Notes: a model not told the origin generated them from the sequence alone. DNA of 64,000 nucleotides from J027 sp034437655 (GCA_034437655.1 DAOTTU010000044.1:124001-188000), one strand, 5' to 3'; numbered from the stretch's first letter, positions 8,251-17,460 are shown. A program made the numbers and translations.

Positions 8251-10881
8251 ATGGGCGTTGATCCGCTTTCGTTTTTGCTAGGATTTGGCAGCGCGTCCGG
8301 GTTGTCATATGCAGTTTATCGTAATCGTGAGCGTCTGAGCCGTGTACCAGCAGCGGTACCCTCGGCAGGGTCTATTGCCAATTTGCGCGATTTGTTGCGG
8401 CAGTCTGCTGACAAGCGCTATACTATTGAGTTGACCAATTATCTACAAGGCAAACACCTCGGTGGTGAATTGGTTGATCTCACGACCATATTGGTGGAAC
8501 CTCGTTTACTTACGCTGGTGCCGGCCGCCCGAGAAATTGTAGATGAAAAAGCGACGCCAGCCACGTTCGAATACGTTGTGCCGCGCATCCCTGAATTTCC
8601 TGAACTGGTGTCGGCCTACTATATGGAGAATTTGCCGCTTTCGGATATCGCCGCTGGTGACCCGCATGTCATGATCCTTGGCAAAGCTGGGATTGGCAAA
8701 AGCACGGCGCTGGCAACGCTTGCATTGATGGCGCTTGATGCCGTGCAATTTGAAACATTGCAAACGTTGACAGAACAGGCTCTCGCTGAATCTTACAAAG
8801 ACCTCGATGAAGCGGAACGTCAAGAACGACTTGCTGAACTCAACGATTTTCAGCGACGCATGGTCGAAAAGCTACGCGAAACCGAACAGGACATCACCGA
8901 AGAAGCCAGGTTCGAACCACCGCCCCCCATGTCATCTTTCTTCCCCATTTATGTTGACATGAGCCTGCTTGACCTTGACTTGAACTTGTATGGCATGAGC
9001 GTAGACCCGGCCGAACCTGTGATTCGCGCCTTTCAGCAGACGGTTTCTGTCGTAACAGCCCAAAGTGCGCCCCCGTTGATGTACCAGAAGTTGAGCGCGG
9101 GCAGGGCACTGGTATTGCTGGATGGCTTCGAAGACCTCACTGAAACTGACCAGAAGCGCATGTATCAATGGCTACGCAGCTTCCTCGAACACTACGGGCA
9201 TAATCGCATCGTCATGTCGGGGCCGCTACATGGTTTTCATTCGTTGGAATACCTTGGCTTTACGCCCGTTTATCTCAAACCCTGGGCCCCTGACGAAAGC
9301 GAAGCCCTTGTCCAGAACTGGATGACCGCCTGGGATGCGCTCGCCAGTGGTGAGCTGTCCCCGCGTACCCGCGGAGACATAGACTTTTCTGCCATTACAG
9401 ATGCGACGCGGGGAACCCTTGCGCAAGACATACGCCTGCGGCAGGCATTCGAACTCACATTAAAGACACTCGCCGGATTACAAGGCTACACGGCATACGA
9501 CCTGCGGGGATGGTTCGCGCAATATGTCCAACTGATGTTGCCCGATAAGGAACACAGCGGCCCGATTCTGCGTGAAGTTGCAAATCTTATGCTAGAACGC
9601 GATACCGTCTTCCAACGGGAACAAATCACTGAGATCGTCACCAAGCAACTGACACCCAATGAAGAAGAACCACCGCTAGCCAACGTAGACCAATTTTCAC
9701 GACAGTTGCTTGATGGCGGGTTGTTCACCAAAGCGGCAGGCAACACAATGGTCTTTCGGCATCGACTGTTGCGCGACTACTTTGCGGCTGAAGCAATGAT
9801 TCACGACATGACACCCCAGCGCATTGCCGAGTTCGGTGCTGAACGCCGCTGGGAATATGTCTTCCGTGTGGCGGCAGGACATGCAGACATCACCGGGGCT
9901 GTAGGGACAAAGCTATCGTCCTTCACAGATATTTTGCTCTCAAATGTGCTGGCGGTTGCCAATTGGGTATCTTTTGCACCGCAAGATGCAAAATGGCGCG
10001 AGGAAATTCTCAAGCGTATTACTGCCGTGTTGTTGGCCCCGGCACAATATCGCAGTTTGCGCGAGCGGGCGATGGCCGCACTCATTGCATCACATGACCC
10101 GAATTTGATTCCGATCTTCAGACAGGCTGTTCGCAGCGGTGATGCAGCCGTGCGTCGGTTAGGGTGTCTTGGTCTGGGGGCACTGAATGCGGAAAACGCC
10201 ATTGCTGACCTGCGACCAATGCTGGTTGACGATGAGCGCGATGTTCAAGTGGCCGCCGGCATGGCTCTGGGCGCGATTGGGACCGAAGCCGCCCTCGAAG
10301 TTATGGTGAAGGGGTTGCTTGAAGGTAGCGAAAGCCTGCGGCAGGTGGTCGCGCAGTCATTGGCAGGCATTTCGGTTGATGGGCACAACGTTTTGCGAGA
10401 TGCCGCCGAGCATAACGACATCATGGTACGACGTGCGGCTGTGTTCGGGTTGGCGCGTATCCCGGCGAATTGGTCGTTGATTTTGCTGTATAACATTATG
10501 ATCAACGATGGGGAATGGTATGTGCGTACGGCGGCGGAAGATCAATTCATTATCGCACGTAACCCCGAGCGCGAGGGTCCACGGCGGCAACCGCACGCAC
10601 ACGAAATCCCGTGGTTGTTTAAGTGGGCGCAGAATGTTGGCGTAGAAGAAGTTACCCAACCAGAACAGGTACAAGACCTGCTGATACAAGTCCTGCGCGA
10701 CAAACGTCCCCAATTACGAATGCTGGCTGCACAAACCATCGGGCGTATTGGGCTGGTTAAGGGCATCAAAGCATTGTATGCGATGCTCATGGACGCTGAA
10801 CCGAGGGTGCGCAGCGCTGCTTATGAATCCCTGAGTCTCTTGGAGATGCGTACTAATCAGGATTTGCCCGGTACGCTTTAA
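8251..10881 (+). CDS. NACHT-type NTPase with HEAT repeats, membrane-anchored
   Basis: 876 residues from the ATG at 8251, which has AGGAG at 8236-8240. A TTG at 8224 is in frame but overlaps that signal. One hydrophobic segment (about residues 5-22) suggests an N-terminal anchor. The Walker A motif GKAGIGKS is at about 144-151 and Walker B VLLDGFEDL at about 287-295. Between them is a charged helical insert of about 90 residues. A winged-helix-like region follows, then about 270 residues of HEAT repeats (MALGAIGTEAALEVM and similar). The NTP-binding part belongs to the STAND class. Such proteins act as signal-sensing switches and some bacterial NACHT proteins protect against phage. No effector domain is visible here and the neighbours are housekeeping, so a defence role is not supported. 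Confidence 0.85.
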   Translation: MGVDPLSFLLGFGSASGLSYAVYRNRERLSRVPAAVPSAGSIANLRDLLRQSADKRYTIELTNYLQGKHLGGELVDLTTILVEPRLLTLVPAAREIVDEKATPATFEYVVPRIPEFPELVSAYYMENLPLSDIAAGDPHVMILGKAGIGKSTALATLALMALDAVQFETLQTLTEQALAESYKDLDEAERQERLAELNDFQRRMVEKLRETEQDITEEARFEPPPPMSSFFPIYVDMSLLDLDLNLYGMSVDPAEPVIRAFQQTVSVVTAQSAPPLMYQKLSAGRALVLLDGFEDLTETDQKRMYQWLRSFLEHYGHNRIVMSGPLHGFHSLEYLGFTPVYLKPWAPDESEALVQNWMTAWDALASGELSPRTRGDIDFSAITDATRGTLAQDIRLRQAFELTLKTLAGLQGYTAYDLRGWFAQYVQLMLPDKEHSGPILREVANLMLERDTVFQREQITEIVTKQLTPNEEEPPLANVDQFSRQLLDGGLFTKAAGNTMVFRHRLLRDYFAAEAMIHDMTPQRIAEFGAERRWEYVFRVAAGHADITGAVGTKLSSFTDILLSNVLAVANWVSFAPQDAKWREEILKRITAVLLAPAQYRSLRERAMAALIASHDPNLIPIFRQAVRSGDAAVRRLGCLGLGALNAENAIADLRPMLVDDERDVQVAAGMALGAIGTEAALEVMVKGLLEGSESLRQVVAQSLAGISVDGHNVLRDAAEHNDIMVRRAAVFGLARIPANWSLILLYNIMINDGEWYVRTAAEDQFIIARNPEREGPRRQPHAHEIPWLFKWAQNVGVEEVTQPEQVQDLLIQVLRDKRPQLRMLAAQTIGRIGLVKGIKALYAMLMDAEPRVRSAAYESLSLLEMRTNQDLPGTL

Positions 10882-10940
10882 GCTGTACAGTGACCGTTTT
10901 ACTATTGTTGCTGCCTGGCGTGTTCGCACCCGGCCAGACA

Positions 10941-10949
10941 TGGTACAAT
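10941..10949 (+). promoter_or_regulatory. Candidate extended -10 promoter
   Basis: TGG-TACAAT at 10941-10949 fits an extended -10 and lies about 20 bases before the ATG at 10971. No good -35 is visible. It would let the 10971-13660 genes be transcribed apart from the NACHT gene. Confidence 0.35.
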
Positions 10950-10970
10950 CAAAGCTCTGGAGGAAAACGA

Positions 10971-11444
10971 ATGTCGCGTGTAACCGACCCCATTGCAAAA
11001 CACCGCCGTGATGTTTGGTTGTACATGGTGTTGCCTGTTGTTGGTGTTGGCGCACTGATCCTGCTGATGCTGGTGGGGATGTTTACCCTGGCCGTTGCCG
11101 GCACATGGAGCGCCCAGCAAATTGAGACTGTTGCCAGCGTTTTGATGATTGTTTGCATTTTGACGCCGCTGGTCGTCATGATGTTGGGGCTTAATGCAGT
11201 CGTGGTCGTAGTTGCCGTTGGGGCGGGCAAAGTACCAGCGGTCTTGCAACCCTGGCTGGAAACAGGGCGGCAATATGTCGAAAAGGCAGCTAACCTGGTG
11301 CAACGTGTGAGCAATACCTCGGCTCGACCGTTTATTGCCTTCACAGCACGCTGGACACGCTGGGAGAATTTTGTGCGCGGCATTTTTCGGACGACACCAT
11401 CACAAGCGAATTCCGCTGAAGAAAGGTCAACAGTAGATGAGTAA
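10971..11444 (+). CDS. Small two-TM membrane protein
   Basis: 157 residues from the ATG at 10971, chosen for the SD TGGAGG about 8 bases ahead; an upstream GTG-type start would place the promoter inside the gene. Two hydrophobic segments (about residues 17-40 and 48-76, LILLMLVGMFTLAV and VASVLMIVCILTPLVVMML) are followed by an amphipathic C-terminal half of about 80 residues, probably cytoplasmic. It overlaps the next gene by eight bases, so the two are likely translated together. The family is not recognised. Together with the YtxH-like partner it could be an envelope or stress protein, but that is only context. Confidence 0.75.
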   Translation: MSRVTDPIAKHRRDVWLYMVLPVVGVGALILLMLVGMFTLAVAGTWSAQQIETVASVLMIVCILTPLVVMMLGLNAVVVVVAVGAGKVPAVLQPWLETGRQYVEKAANLVQRVSNTSARPFIAFTARWTRWENFVRGIFRTTPSQANSAEERSTVDE

Positions 11445-11667
11445 GCGTAACGACAACTGGAAGACGCAAACGTATATTCGTGGTAGCCTCATCGGGTTAA
11501 TTGTAGGCATCATTGCGTCGTATCTGTACACACGTGCGGCCGAAGAACACCAGTTGATGGACGGCAAAAATGAATTGACACCGATTGGAGCCTCTGACAT
11601 GGTTAAAATCAGTCTTTCAATTCTGGCCCTTGTACGTCAAATTACTGAGCTAGGTAGCTCAAAATAG
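11437..11667 (+). CDS. Small YtxH-like single-TM protein
   Basis: 76 residues. One membrane segment with glycines (SLIGLIVGIIASYLYTRAAEE, about residues 11-30) is followed by a short polar tail. The shape resembles YtxH-like proteins, which are short membrane-anchored general-stress proteins. The start overlaps the previous gene by eight bases, which argues for coupling. The next gene begins 41 bases later. The YtxH resemblance is weak, because it rests on layout rather than a diagnostic motif. Confidence 0.65.
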   Translation: MSKRNDNWKTQTYIRGSLIGLIVGIIASYLYTRAAEEHQLMDGKNELTPIGASDMVKISLSILALVRQITELGSSK

Positions 11668-11708
11668 GGACGCAACGCGTCCTTAGATAGCCTTGCAGGG
11701 CGCATCCT

Positions 11709-12854
11709 ATGTGGCGCTTATACTGGGCTGGCCGCCTGATTGTTTTGTTTATAGTGGTCGGTGTATGGGCGCTACCAATGCCACAGTTTCGCTTGCTTTC
11801 TCCAGATGCGCCGACTCGTACTGTCACCCTCGACCCACCGCAGACCGTCCAAACCAATGACCCCCGTTTGTGTGTGCATACCCGTCTCACCGATGAAGTT
11901 GAAGAATGGAAAATCCAGGAAACGCTACGCATGGTGCGTGAAATGGGGGCTCCTACAATTGTTGAGTTTTTCCCGTGGGCATATGTCGAACGCGACGAAG
12001 GTGTTTATGACTGGTCTCACCCCGACCGCATCATCAAGCACATTGAAAACCAGGGACTAGAAGTCATTGCGCGGTTGGGGTTGGTGCCGCCGTGGGTTAA
12101 TGAAGACAGTACCGACGTTATTGCAACGCTGAATTTGCTGCCACGTGAGGACTTTGATTTATTCGCTGAATTCGTAGGCGCGTTTGCTGAGCGCTATGCC
12201 GGCCGTGTCAATTACATCACTGTCTGGAACGAACCCAACCTCGACTTTGAGTGGGGCAACCGTCCTACCGACCCCGAAGCCTATGTTGAACTCTTGCGCC
12301 TGAGTTACGAAGCCGCCAAAGCCGCTAACCCGGACATGATTGTGTTAAATGGTGCGCTAGCCCCCACCAACGCCAGCCCAGATGCGAATGGTGGTGCCTG
12401 GAATGACCTTGACTTCTGGCGGCGTATGTATGAAGCGGGTGTCGCGGATTATTTCGACGCGGTGGCTTTTCATAATTACCCTTTCGCTGAGCCGCCACAG
12501 GCTGAACCATCGTCTGACGTTCTCAATTTCCGGCGTATGGAATTGTGGCTGGATATCATGGCTGACTATGACGACGGTGACAAGCATATCTATATCACCG
12601 AAACAGGCTGGAACGACCACCCACGCTTTCGAGACGCCGTTTCACCTGCGGAACGGATTAACTACACACTGGATATGTACCGCTATACAGCCGAAAACTA
12701 TCCGAACGTACAGGCCGTGTGCATCTGGAAATTCAGGCTCCCGGCCCCCACCAACCGCTACCCGGATTATTTCACGTTGGTCACGCCCGAATTTGAACCC
12801 AAGCCCATCTACAACGCACTGCAAGCCTATGCACACGGCACGGAGGACGAGTAA
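11709..12854 (+). CDS. Exported clan GH-A glycoside hydrolase (GH5/GH39-like)
   Basis: 381 residues with an uncleaved anchor or signal segment at about 5-24. The body has TIM-barrel retaining-glycosidase features. WNEPN near residue 176 carries the expected acid/base Glu, and ITETGWN near residue 300 carries the expected nucleophile Glu. HNYPF and a VPPWVN block fit the clan GH-A fold (GH5, GH39 and relatives). It probably cleaves a beta-linked polysaccharide or glycan outside the cell; the substrate cannot be told. The stop and the next ATG share a base (TAATG at 12852-12856), so hydrolase and binding protein are likely made together. That suggests a role in capturing or sensing released material, which is an inference. 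Confidence 0.85.
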   Translation: MWRLYWAGRLIVLFIVVGVWALPMPQFRLLSPDAPTRTVTLDPPQTVQTNDPRLCVHTRLTDEVEEWKIQETLRMVREMGAPTIVEFFPWAYVERDEGVYDWSHPDRIIKHIENQGLEVIARLGLVPPWVNEDSTDVIATLNLLPREDFDLFAEFVGAFAERYAGRVNYITVWNEPNLDFEWGNRPTDPEAYVELLRLSYEAAKAANPDMIVLNGALAPTNASPDANGGAWNDLDFWRRMYEAGVADYFDAVAFHNYPFAEPPQAEPSSDVLNFRRMELWLDIMADYDDGDKHIYITETGWNDHPRFRDAVSPAERINYTLDMYRYTAENYPNVQAVCIWKFRLPAPTNRYPDYFTLVTPEFEPKPIYNALQAYAHGTEDE

Positions 12855-13660
12855 TGCTACACTCGCGCCAATTATTAATCTGGGGTGCTGCTGTGGTCAT
12901 CATCGGTTCGCTGTTGCTGGTGGTTGTGGCGCTTGGTGGTGAAGGTACAGCCGCTGAGGATACGACCTGGGAGCATATTCAAACCCAACAAGTGCTTGTT
13001 GTTGGCATAGACATTGCGTTTCCCCCCTTCGGGCTTGTGGAAGACAACCAGATACAGGGCATTGACGCTGACCTGGCGCGGGCACTGGTGGAAGAACTTG
13101 GCATGGCAGTGCGCTTCGTGCCGGTGAATTTCGATGGTATGTGGGATACCTTGCGGACGGGGCAGGTAGACATTCTCATTGCAGCGGTGCGCCCGGACCC
13201 CAATCAAGTAGCCGTTGTACGCTATACCTCACCATATTTTGATGCAGGGTATGTGTTAGTTGGGCGCGGCCAGCTACCGCTCAGTTTGACAGCTATACCG
13301 GATGACACAACGCTTGCGGTTATCCCTGGTTCGCACGGAGATTTGACTGTGCGGGAGATATTGGAAACTGAACAAGCCACTTTTCAAATTGAACGGTTGG
13401 CGGCTGTCAATGATGTAACAGCGGCTGTGGCTTCGGGAGAGGTTGAACTGGCGCTGCTAGATGCAGTCAGTGCGTTTGACGCCCAGCGACGACACCCACT
13501 TTTGCAGGTCGCCACTGAGCGTTTTTCTCATGATCCGCACGTTATCGCGGTTCGTCGTTCAGACTGGAAGCTCCACCATGAAATAGAGGCGATACTGTAT
13601 CGCTGGCGGCGTGACGGCACGCTGGACGAAATCCTGGCGCGGTGGTTGTCGCCCGATTAG
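12854..13660 (+). CDS. Extracellular solute-binding protein, family 3
   Basis: 268 residues. One N-terminal membrane segment (about 8-28) without a lipobox cysteine suggests a TM anchor. The binding domain runs from about 46: VVGIDIAFPPFG and IQGIDADLARAL are the conserved first strand and ligand-pocket regions of SBP_bac_3 proteins, which usually bind polar amino acids. No permease or ATPase is nearby, so it may be an orphan binding protein or a sensor accessory. Its stop overlaps the gmk stop tail to tail (13657-13660), with TAG on plus and TAA on minus sharing the bases TTAG. Confidence 0.85.
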   Translation: MLHSRQLLIWGAAVVIIGSLLLVVVALGGEGTAAEDTTWEHIQTQQVLVVGIDIAFPPFGLVEDNQIQGIDADLARALVEELGMAVRFVPVNFDGMWDTLRTGQVDILIAAVRPDPNQVAVVRYTSPYFDAGYVLVGRGQLPLSLTAIPDDTTLAVIPGSHGDLTVREILETEQATFQIERLAAVNDVTAAVASGEVELALLDAVSAFDAQRRHPLLQVATERFSHDPHVIAVRRSDWKLHHEIEAILYRWRRDGTLDEILARWLSPD

Positions 13661-14673
13661 CTTTGCAGGTCACCAACAGCTTCTAGCAGTAACTGTTCAG
13701 CGGTGCGGTCAAGTTCACATTGGTCGATTGGCTGCCATGTCCAGTCTTCTGGCAGATGTTGTATCGGCTGCTCGGGTTGCAGGATGTAAATATGGTTGCG
13801 CAGAATCGTTCCATCAGGCCGACGCGCATTTTCCATCATCTGGGGTGCTTCGAAGCTAATGTCTACAATACGCTTGTCAGCATTGGCGCGGGTCGGTAGG
13901 AAATCGACGGTAAAGTGTCGGCCAAGGAAATCGCGCAGCGCGGCAAACGGCATCTGGTCGGTGGTGACGTCGACATAGGGTAATGCATCATTGTGACGTA
14001 GAAGGTGTCCGCGTTGCGGGATGATAACCGTAGCCCGACAATGCAACATGTCTGGCGACCAACCGAGCGTATTCAATCCAGTCCCACGATGCGTCTTAGC
14101 ACGTTCCCGGTCAATAATTTCGCGGGTGCGGGTAACGCTTTCGTCCAGTTCGCCATCACGGTTCACAATGACATAATCGTAGTGATTCCTGAAGTCCATC
14201 TCGAATTCGGCACGTCGCATCCGGGTGCGTAGTTCAAGCTCTGTTTTGACGTCATCTCGTTCACGCAAACGGCGTTCGATGGTAGCCATGTCGGGCGGCT
14301 CAATGAAAATCAGCATGATGTAATCGCCAAATTCTTCTTTGAGCGCCATTGCTCCCAATACATCGACATCGGCAACTGCGATCTTACCAGAACGGATAAG
14401 GGTCTGCACAGTGGCCCGTGGGACGCCATAAACGCCCTTGTCGTGGATAATCTGCCACTCAATTAATTCCTGGTTGATGATGCGCTGACGAAACTCGTCT
14501 TCTGAAATGAATTCATGTTCACGGCCTTCGCGCTCATAGTCACGACGGGGGCGAGTGGTGGCGGTGGGTAACTGCTGGAGCTGCTCATCATTGTCGATAA
14601 CGGCATGCATGATGGTGTTCTTTCCGGCACCGGATGGCCCCGAAAAGATAAATAGAAGCCCTTCTGCTTGCAT
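13657..14673 (-). CDS. gmk: Guanylate kinase with an extra C-terminal domain
   Basis: 338 residues against about 190-210 for a normal guanylate kinase. Residues 1-195 are the kinase, which makes GDP from GMP and ATP. Its P-loop is GPSGAGKNT at about 12-20, TTRPRRDYEREG is the GMP-binding region, and IEPPD and RRAEFEMDFRNHYDYVIVN are family signatures. Residues about 196-338 form a second domain that I do not recognise. It begins at GLNTLGW and reads as mixed beta/alpha (HCRATVIIPQRGHLL, RIVDISFEAPQMM, RNHIYILQPEQP). It has no Nudix box or other catalytic motif that I can see. The Asn after the P-loop Lys is like the GKGT form found in many family members, so activity is expected. The gene is not fused by a frameshift; the frame is clean throughout. 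Confidence 0.9.
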   Translation of the reverse strand: MQAEGLLFIFSGPSGAGKNTIMHAVIDNDEQLQQLPTATTRPRRDYEREGREHEFISEDEFRQRIINQELIEWQIIHDKGVYGVPRATVQTLIRSGKIAVADVDVLGAMALKEEFGDYIMLIFIEPPDMATIERRLRERDDVKTELELRTRMRRAEFEMDFRNHYDYVIVNRDGELDESVTRTREIIDRERAKTHRGTGLNTLGWSPDMLHCRATVIIPQRGHLLRHNDALPYVDVTTDQMPFAALRDFLGRHFTVDFLPTRANADKRIVDISFEAPQMMENARRPDGTILRNHIYILQPEQPIQHLPEDWTWQPIDQCELDRTAEQLLLEAVGDLQS

Positions 14674-14793
14674 CGCTTTTCCAGACTACTTGGCTAGGAT
14701 CGGATTAAATCATTTTACCAGACGGATGACGAACAGGGCTTAAATTTCTTGTGAATATTGTCGCAACTTTTGCATTTAACGGACCATTGACGC

Positions 14794-15450
14794 TTACGGG
14801 TCGCCAGCGTCGTCAACTTGTTTCTGAAAACGTTCTTTTAACCATCCGGGCAAGAGTGAAAGGGCCGCTGCACGCGCCAGCAATATCTCGTCGTCGGGGT
14901 GGTGTACAAGATGAAACACATCGCGCACACTTACCGCGTCCGGGTCACTTTCTAATTGTGCAATGGGGTTGCCCGCCTCAATAAGTCCTTCTTCAAGCAC
15001 GCGCAGATAGAAGCCGCACCGTTCTTCGGCTGCAAAGACCTTCGGAAAGCCTGAATCACCCATCTTAATGCCGAGTTTAAAGCATGGAATGCGCGGTTGT
15101 GTCACCTGGACAACAGCTTTGCCAATACGATACACATCACCGATGAACATATCATCTTCCAATAGACCGACGGTGGTCAAATTTTCGCCGAACTGGCCGA
15201 AGGTGAAGTCTTCGCGACCAAGGTGCTGTTGCCAGAATGTGTAATGTTCATGCGGATAGCCATAGACCGCTTTGTGTTCGCCGCCATGATTACGCAGGTC
15301 TGCTTGGCCGTCACCATCCAGGTTCAGTTTGCGAAGCATCACGGGGCCGCTGACGGGCGTCTTGAAGATACCTGTGCGTACTGTCTTGCCGTTGTGTTGG
15401 ACCTCCTGCGGCATAGACACGCTGACAGCGAGGAGTTGTGTGGTAGTCAT
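14794..15450 (-). CDS. MOSC domain protein (YiiM-like)
   Basis: About 218 residues from the ATG at 15450 (a GTG four codons upstream is possible). The MOSC core is clear: RNHGGEHKAVYGYPHEHY, GQFGENLTT, DVYRIGKAVVQVTQPRIPC with the conserved cysteine, and a C-terminal three-helix tail. This is the arrangement of the YiiM branch of MOSC proteins. YiiM in E. coli takes part in molybdenum-cofactor dependent reduction of N-hydroxylated bases. Here the partner reductase is not visible. It lies between gmk and aspS on the same strand, but a strong terminator precedes it, so it probably has its own promoter or depends on readthrough. Confidence 0.9.
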   Translation of the reverse strand: MTTTQLLAVSVSMPQEVQHNGKTVRTGIFKTPVSGPVMLRKLNLDGDGQADLRNHGGEHKAVYGYPHEHYTFWQQHLGREDFTFGQFGENLTTVGLLEDDMFIGDVYRIGKAVVQVTQPRIPCFKLGIKMGDSGFPKVFAAEERCGFYLRVLEEGLIEAGNPIAQLESDPDAVSVRDVFHLVHHPDDEILLARAAALSLLPGWLKERFQKQVDDAGDP

Positions 15451-15467
15451 GGGCTGCTGCACTTTCT

Positions 15468-15504
15468 AAAAAAGGTGGATGTCACTGTTCAGTGTACACC
15501 CACC
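15468..15504 (-). terminator. Rho-independent terminator of aspS
   Basis: Read on the minus strand: a stem of 13 base pairs with one bulged A (15474-15504, loop GAAC) followed by six T (15473-15468). It lies 8 bases past the aspS stop. Confidence 0.85.
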
Positions 15505-15512
15505 CGGTGTTG

Positions 15513-17312
15513 CTATGCATCTTCTGTGTTTTCGGCCAGCGCAATATGTAGTTCTTCGACTTGTTCTGGGAAAACCACTGAAGGCGCACCGGCCATGAGG
15601 TCTGCGGCGTTGTTGTTTTTGGGGAAGGCGATCACTTCGCGGATATTAGGTTCGCCTGCCAGGATCATCACCAGACGGTCGAGCCCGGCTGCAATACCAC
15701 CGTGCGGCGGGGTACCATACTCAAAGGCTTCGAGCATATGCCCGAACTTTTGCTGAGCGTCTTCGACATCTAGCCCGATGAGCCCAAAAATCTTCTCCTG
15801 TACATCGCGCTGATGAATACGAATGCTGCCGCCTGCGACTTCATAGCCGTTGCAGCCGAGGTCGTATTGTAAGCCACGGGCTTTGCCGGGGTCGGTTTCC
15901 AGTAGTGGAATGTCTTCTTCGTACGGAGAGGTGAACAGGTGGTGCGATGGATCCCAGCGTTCTTCATCGGGGTTCCATTCGAACAGCGGAAAGTCGATGA
16001 TCCAGGTAAAGGCAATCTGATTGGGGTCGGCCAGTTCGAGTGTTTTGGCGAGGTAACGCCGCAATGCATCAACCACTTCGTAGACAACCATCCGCTCATC
16101 CGAAATAAATAGCAAGAGATCGCCCGGTTCTGCACCAACCGCGTCAAACAGCTCTAATTTCAAGTCGTTGGGGAAAAACTTGCCAATCGGCCCGCGAACT
16201 TCACCGTCTTCTTCGGTTGGGATAGCCATATATGCTAAACCTTTGGCACCGTTGGCTTTCGCGAGGTCTTCAAGTTCTTTATGCATCTTTTTGATCTGAC
16301 TGTTGCTCTGCCCGCCCTGTTCCGGTACACGAATGCACTTAACGGGTTTGCCTGCTTCCACATTCCCGGTAAACACCGAGAAACCGCTGCGCCCGGCAAT
16401 CTCAGAAACGTCCACTGCTTGCAGCTCATAGCGCAGGTCGGGTTTATCTGACCCATAGTTTTCCAACGCTTCATGGTGTGACATCCGCCGGAAGGGTTTT
16501 GTCACCAGTTCAAGGTCAGTGAGGTCGTCAACAATCGCGGTGAACATCTCCTCAATCAGGCTCAAGATGTCCTCGCGCTCGACGAAGCTGAGTTCCATAT
16601 CCAGTTGGGTAAACTCTGGTTGGCGGTCGCCGCGCTGGTCTTCGTCACGGAAGCAGCGTGCAATCTGGAAATAGCGTTCATAGCCTGCAACCATCAACAT
16701 CTGTTTCAGTTGTTGGGGGCTCTGCGGCAACGCATAAAAATGCCCGGGATGCACACGGCTTGGCACCAGATAGTCGCGTGCGCCTTCGGGGGTAGTCTTG
16801 AACAAAATTGGCGTTTCGACTTCAACAAAGCCACGGTCGCTCAAATAGTTACGGATGAAGCGAATGACATTGTGGCGCAAAACGATGTTGCGTTGCATCC
16901 GCTGGCGGCGTAAATCTAGATAGCGGTATTTCATGCGCAGCGCTTCGTCGAGGGTTTCTTCTTCTTTGTTGATGTAAAAGGGTGGTACTTTGGCCTGATT
17001 CAGTACCTTCAGGCCCGTAACCTCGACCTCAATTTCGCCTGTCGAAAGATCAGGATTAATCATGTTTTCGGGGCGCTTGCGGACGATACCAGTGATCTGC
17101 AACACCCACTCGTTGCGGATGTCTTTGGCGTTGGTATGGACGTCTGGCGCACTTTCTTCATTGATGACGAGTTGCGCAATCCCATCGCGGTCACGCAGGT
17201 CAATGAAGATCAATCCACCCTGGTCGCGGCGACGGTGTACCCACCCGGCCAGTGTGACTTCGTGTGTATCATGCTCGGCGCGTAGGGCCCCACATGCGTG
17301 TGTTTTCAGCAT
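15513..17312 (-). CDS. aspS: Aspartate--tRNA ligase
   Basis: 599 residues, the normal bacterial length with the GAD insertion domain. It charges tRNA-Asp. The N-terminal OB fold (residues about 1-110) includes GWVHRRRDQGGLIFIDLRDR. Class II motif 2 is FRDEDQRGDRQPEFTQLD, and motif 3 is GIAAGLDRLVMILAG near the C-terminus. The ATG at 17312 is chosen because GAAGGAG sits 8 bases ahead; a TTG five codons upstream overlaps this signal. A strong terminator follows. Whether it is discriminating or also charges tRNA-Asn cannot be settled without gatCAB and asnS elsewhere in the genome. Confidence 0.97.
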   Translation of the reverse strand: MLKTHACGALRAEHDTHEVTLAGWVHRRRDQGGLIFIDLRDRDGIAQLVINEESAPDVHTNAKDIRNEWVLQITGIVRKRPENMINPDLSTGEIEVEVTGLKVLNQAKVPPFYINKEEETLDEALRMKYRYLDLRRQRMQRNIVLRHNVIRFIRNYLSDRGFVEVETPILFKTTPEGARDYLVPSRVHPGHFYALPQSPQQLKQMLMVAGYERYFQIARCFRDEDQRGDRQPEFTQLDMELSFVEREDILSLIEEMFTAIVDDLTDLELVTKPFRRMSHHEALENYGSDKPDLRYELQAVDVSEIAGRSGFSVFTGNVEAGKPVKCIRVPEQGGQSNSQIKKMHKELEDLAKANGAKGLAYMAIPTEEDGEVRGPIGKFFPNDLKLELFDAVGAEPGDLLLFISDERMVVYEVVDALRRYLAKTLELADPNQIAFTWIIDFPLFEWNPDEERWDPSHHLFTSPYEEDIPLLETDPGKARGLQYDLGCNGYEVAGGSIRIHQRDVQEKIFGLIGLDVEDAQQKFGHMLEAFEYGTPPHGGIAAGLDRLVMILAGEPNIREVIAFPKNNNAADLMAGAPSVVFPEQVEELHIALAENTEDA

Positions 17313-17400
17313 AAGAATCTCCTTCAAGTACCGCTGCTAAAGCGGATAATGAACGCAGTGGAGCGTACCATGCTCGGTTGGTCGGTCGCAAGCACCAACC

Positions 17401-17433
17401 CAAATACAAAACGCCCGCTCATTGGCAGGCGTT
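17401..17433 (-). terminator. Rho-independent terminator of the DUF4870 gene
   Basis: Minus strand: stem AACGCC-TGC against GC-GGGCGTT (nine pairs with one G-T, between 17433 and 17410), loop CAATGA, then TTTT and a T-rich run. Confidence 0.75.
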
Positions 17434-17460
17434 CCATGTTATGGGGTGTGGCAAATGTGT

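Noticed and set aside
8251..10881. NACHT protein as part of an anti-phage defence island
   Set aside because: No effector domain, nuclease, mobile element or other defence gene is near; the neighbours look like housekeeping genes.
14620..14650. Asn after the P-loop Lys of gmk as a defect
   Set aside because: Many guanylate kinases have GKGT with the hydroxyl residue one position later, and GKNT fits that form.
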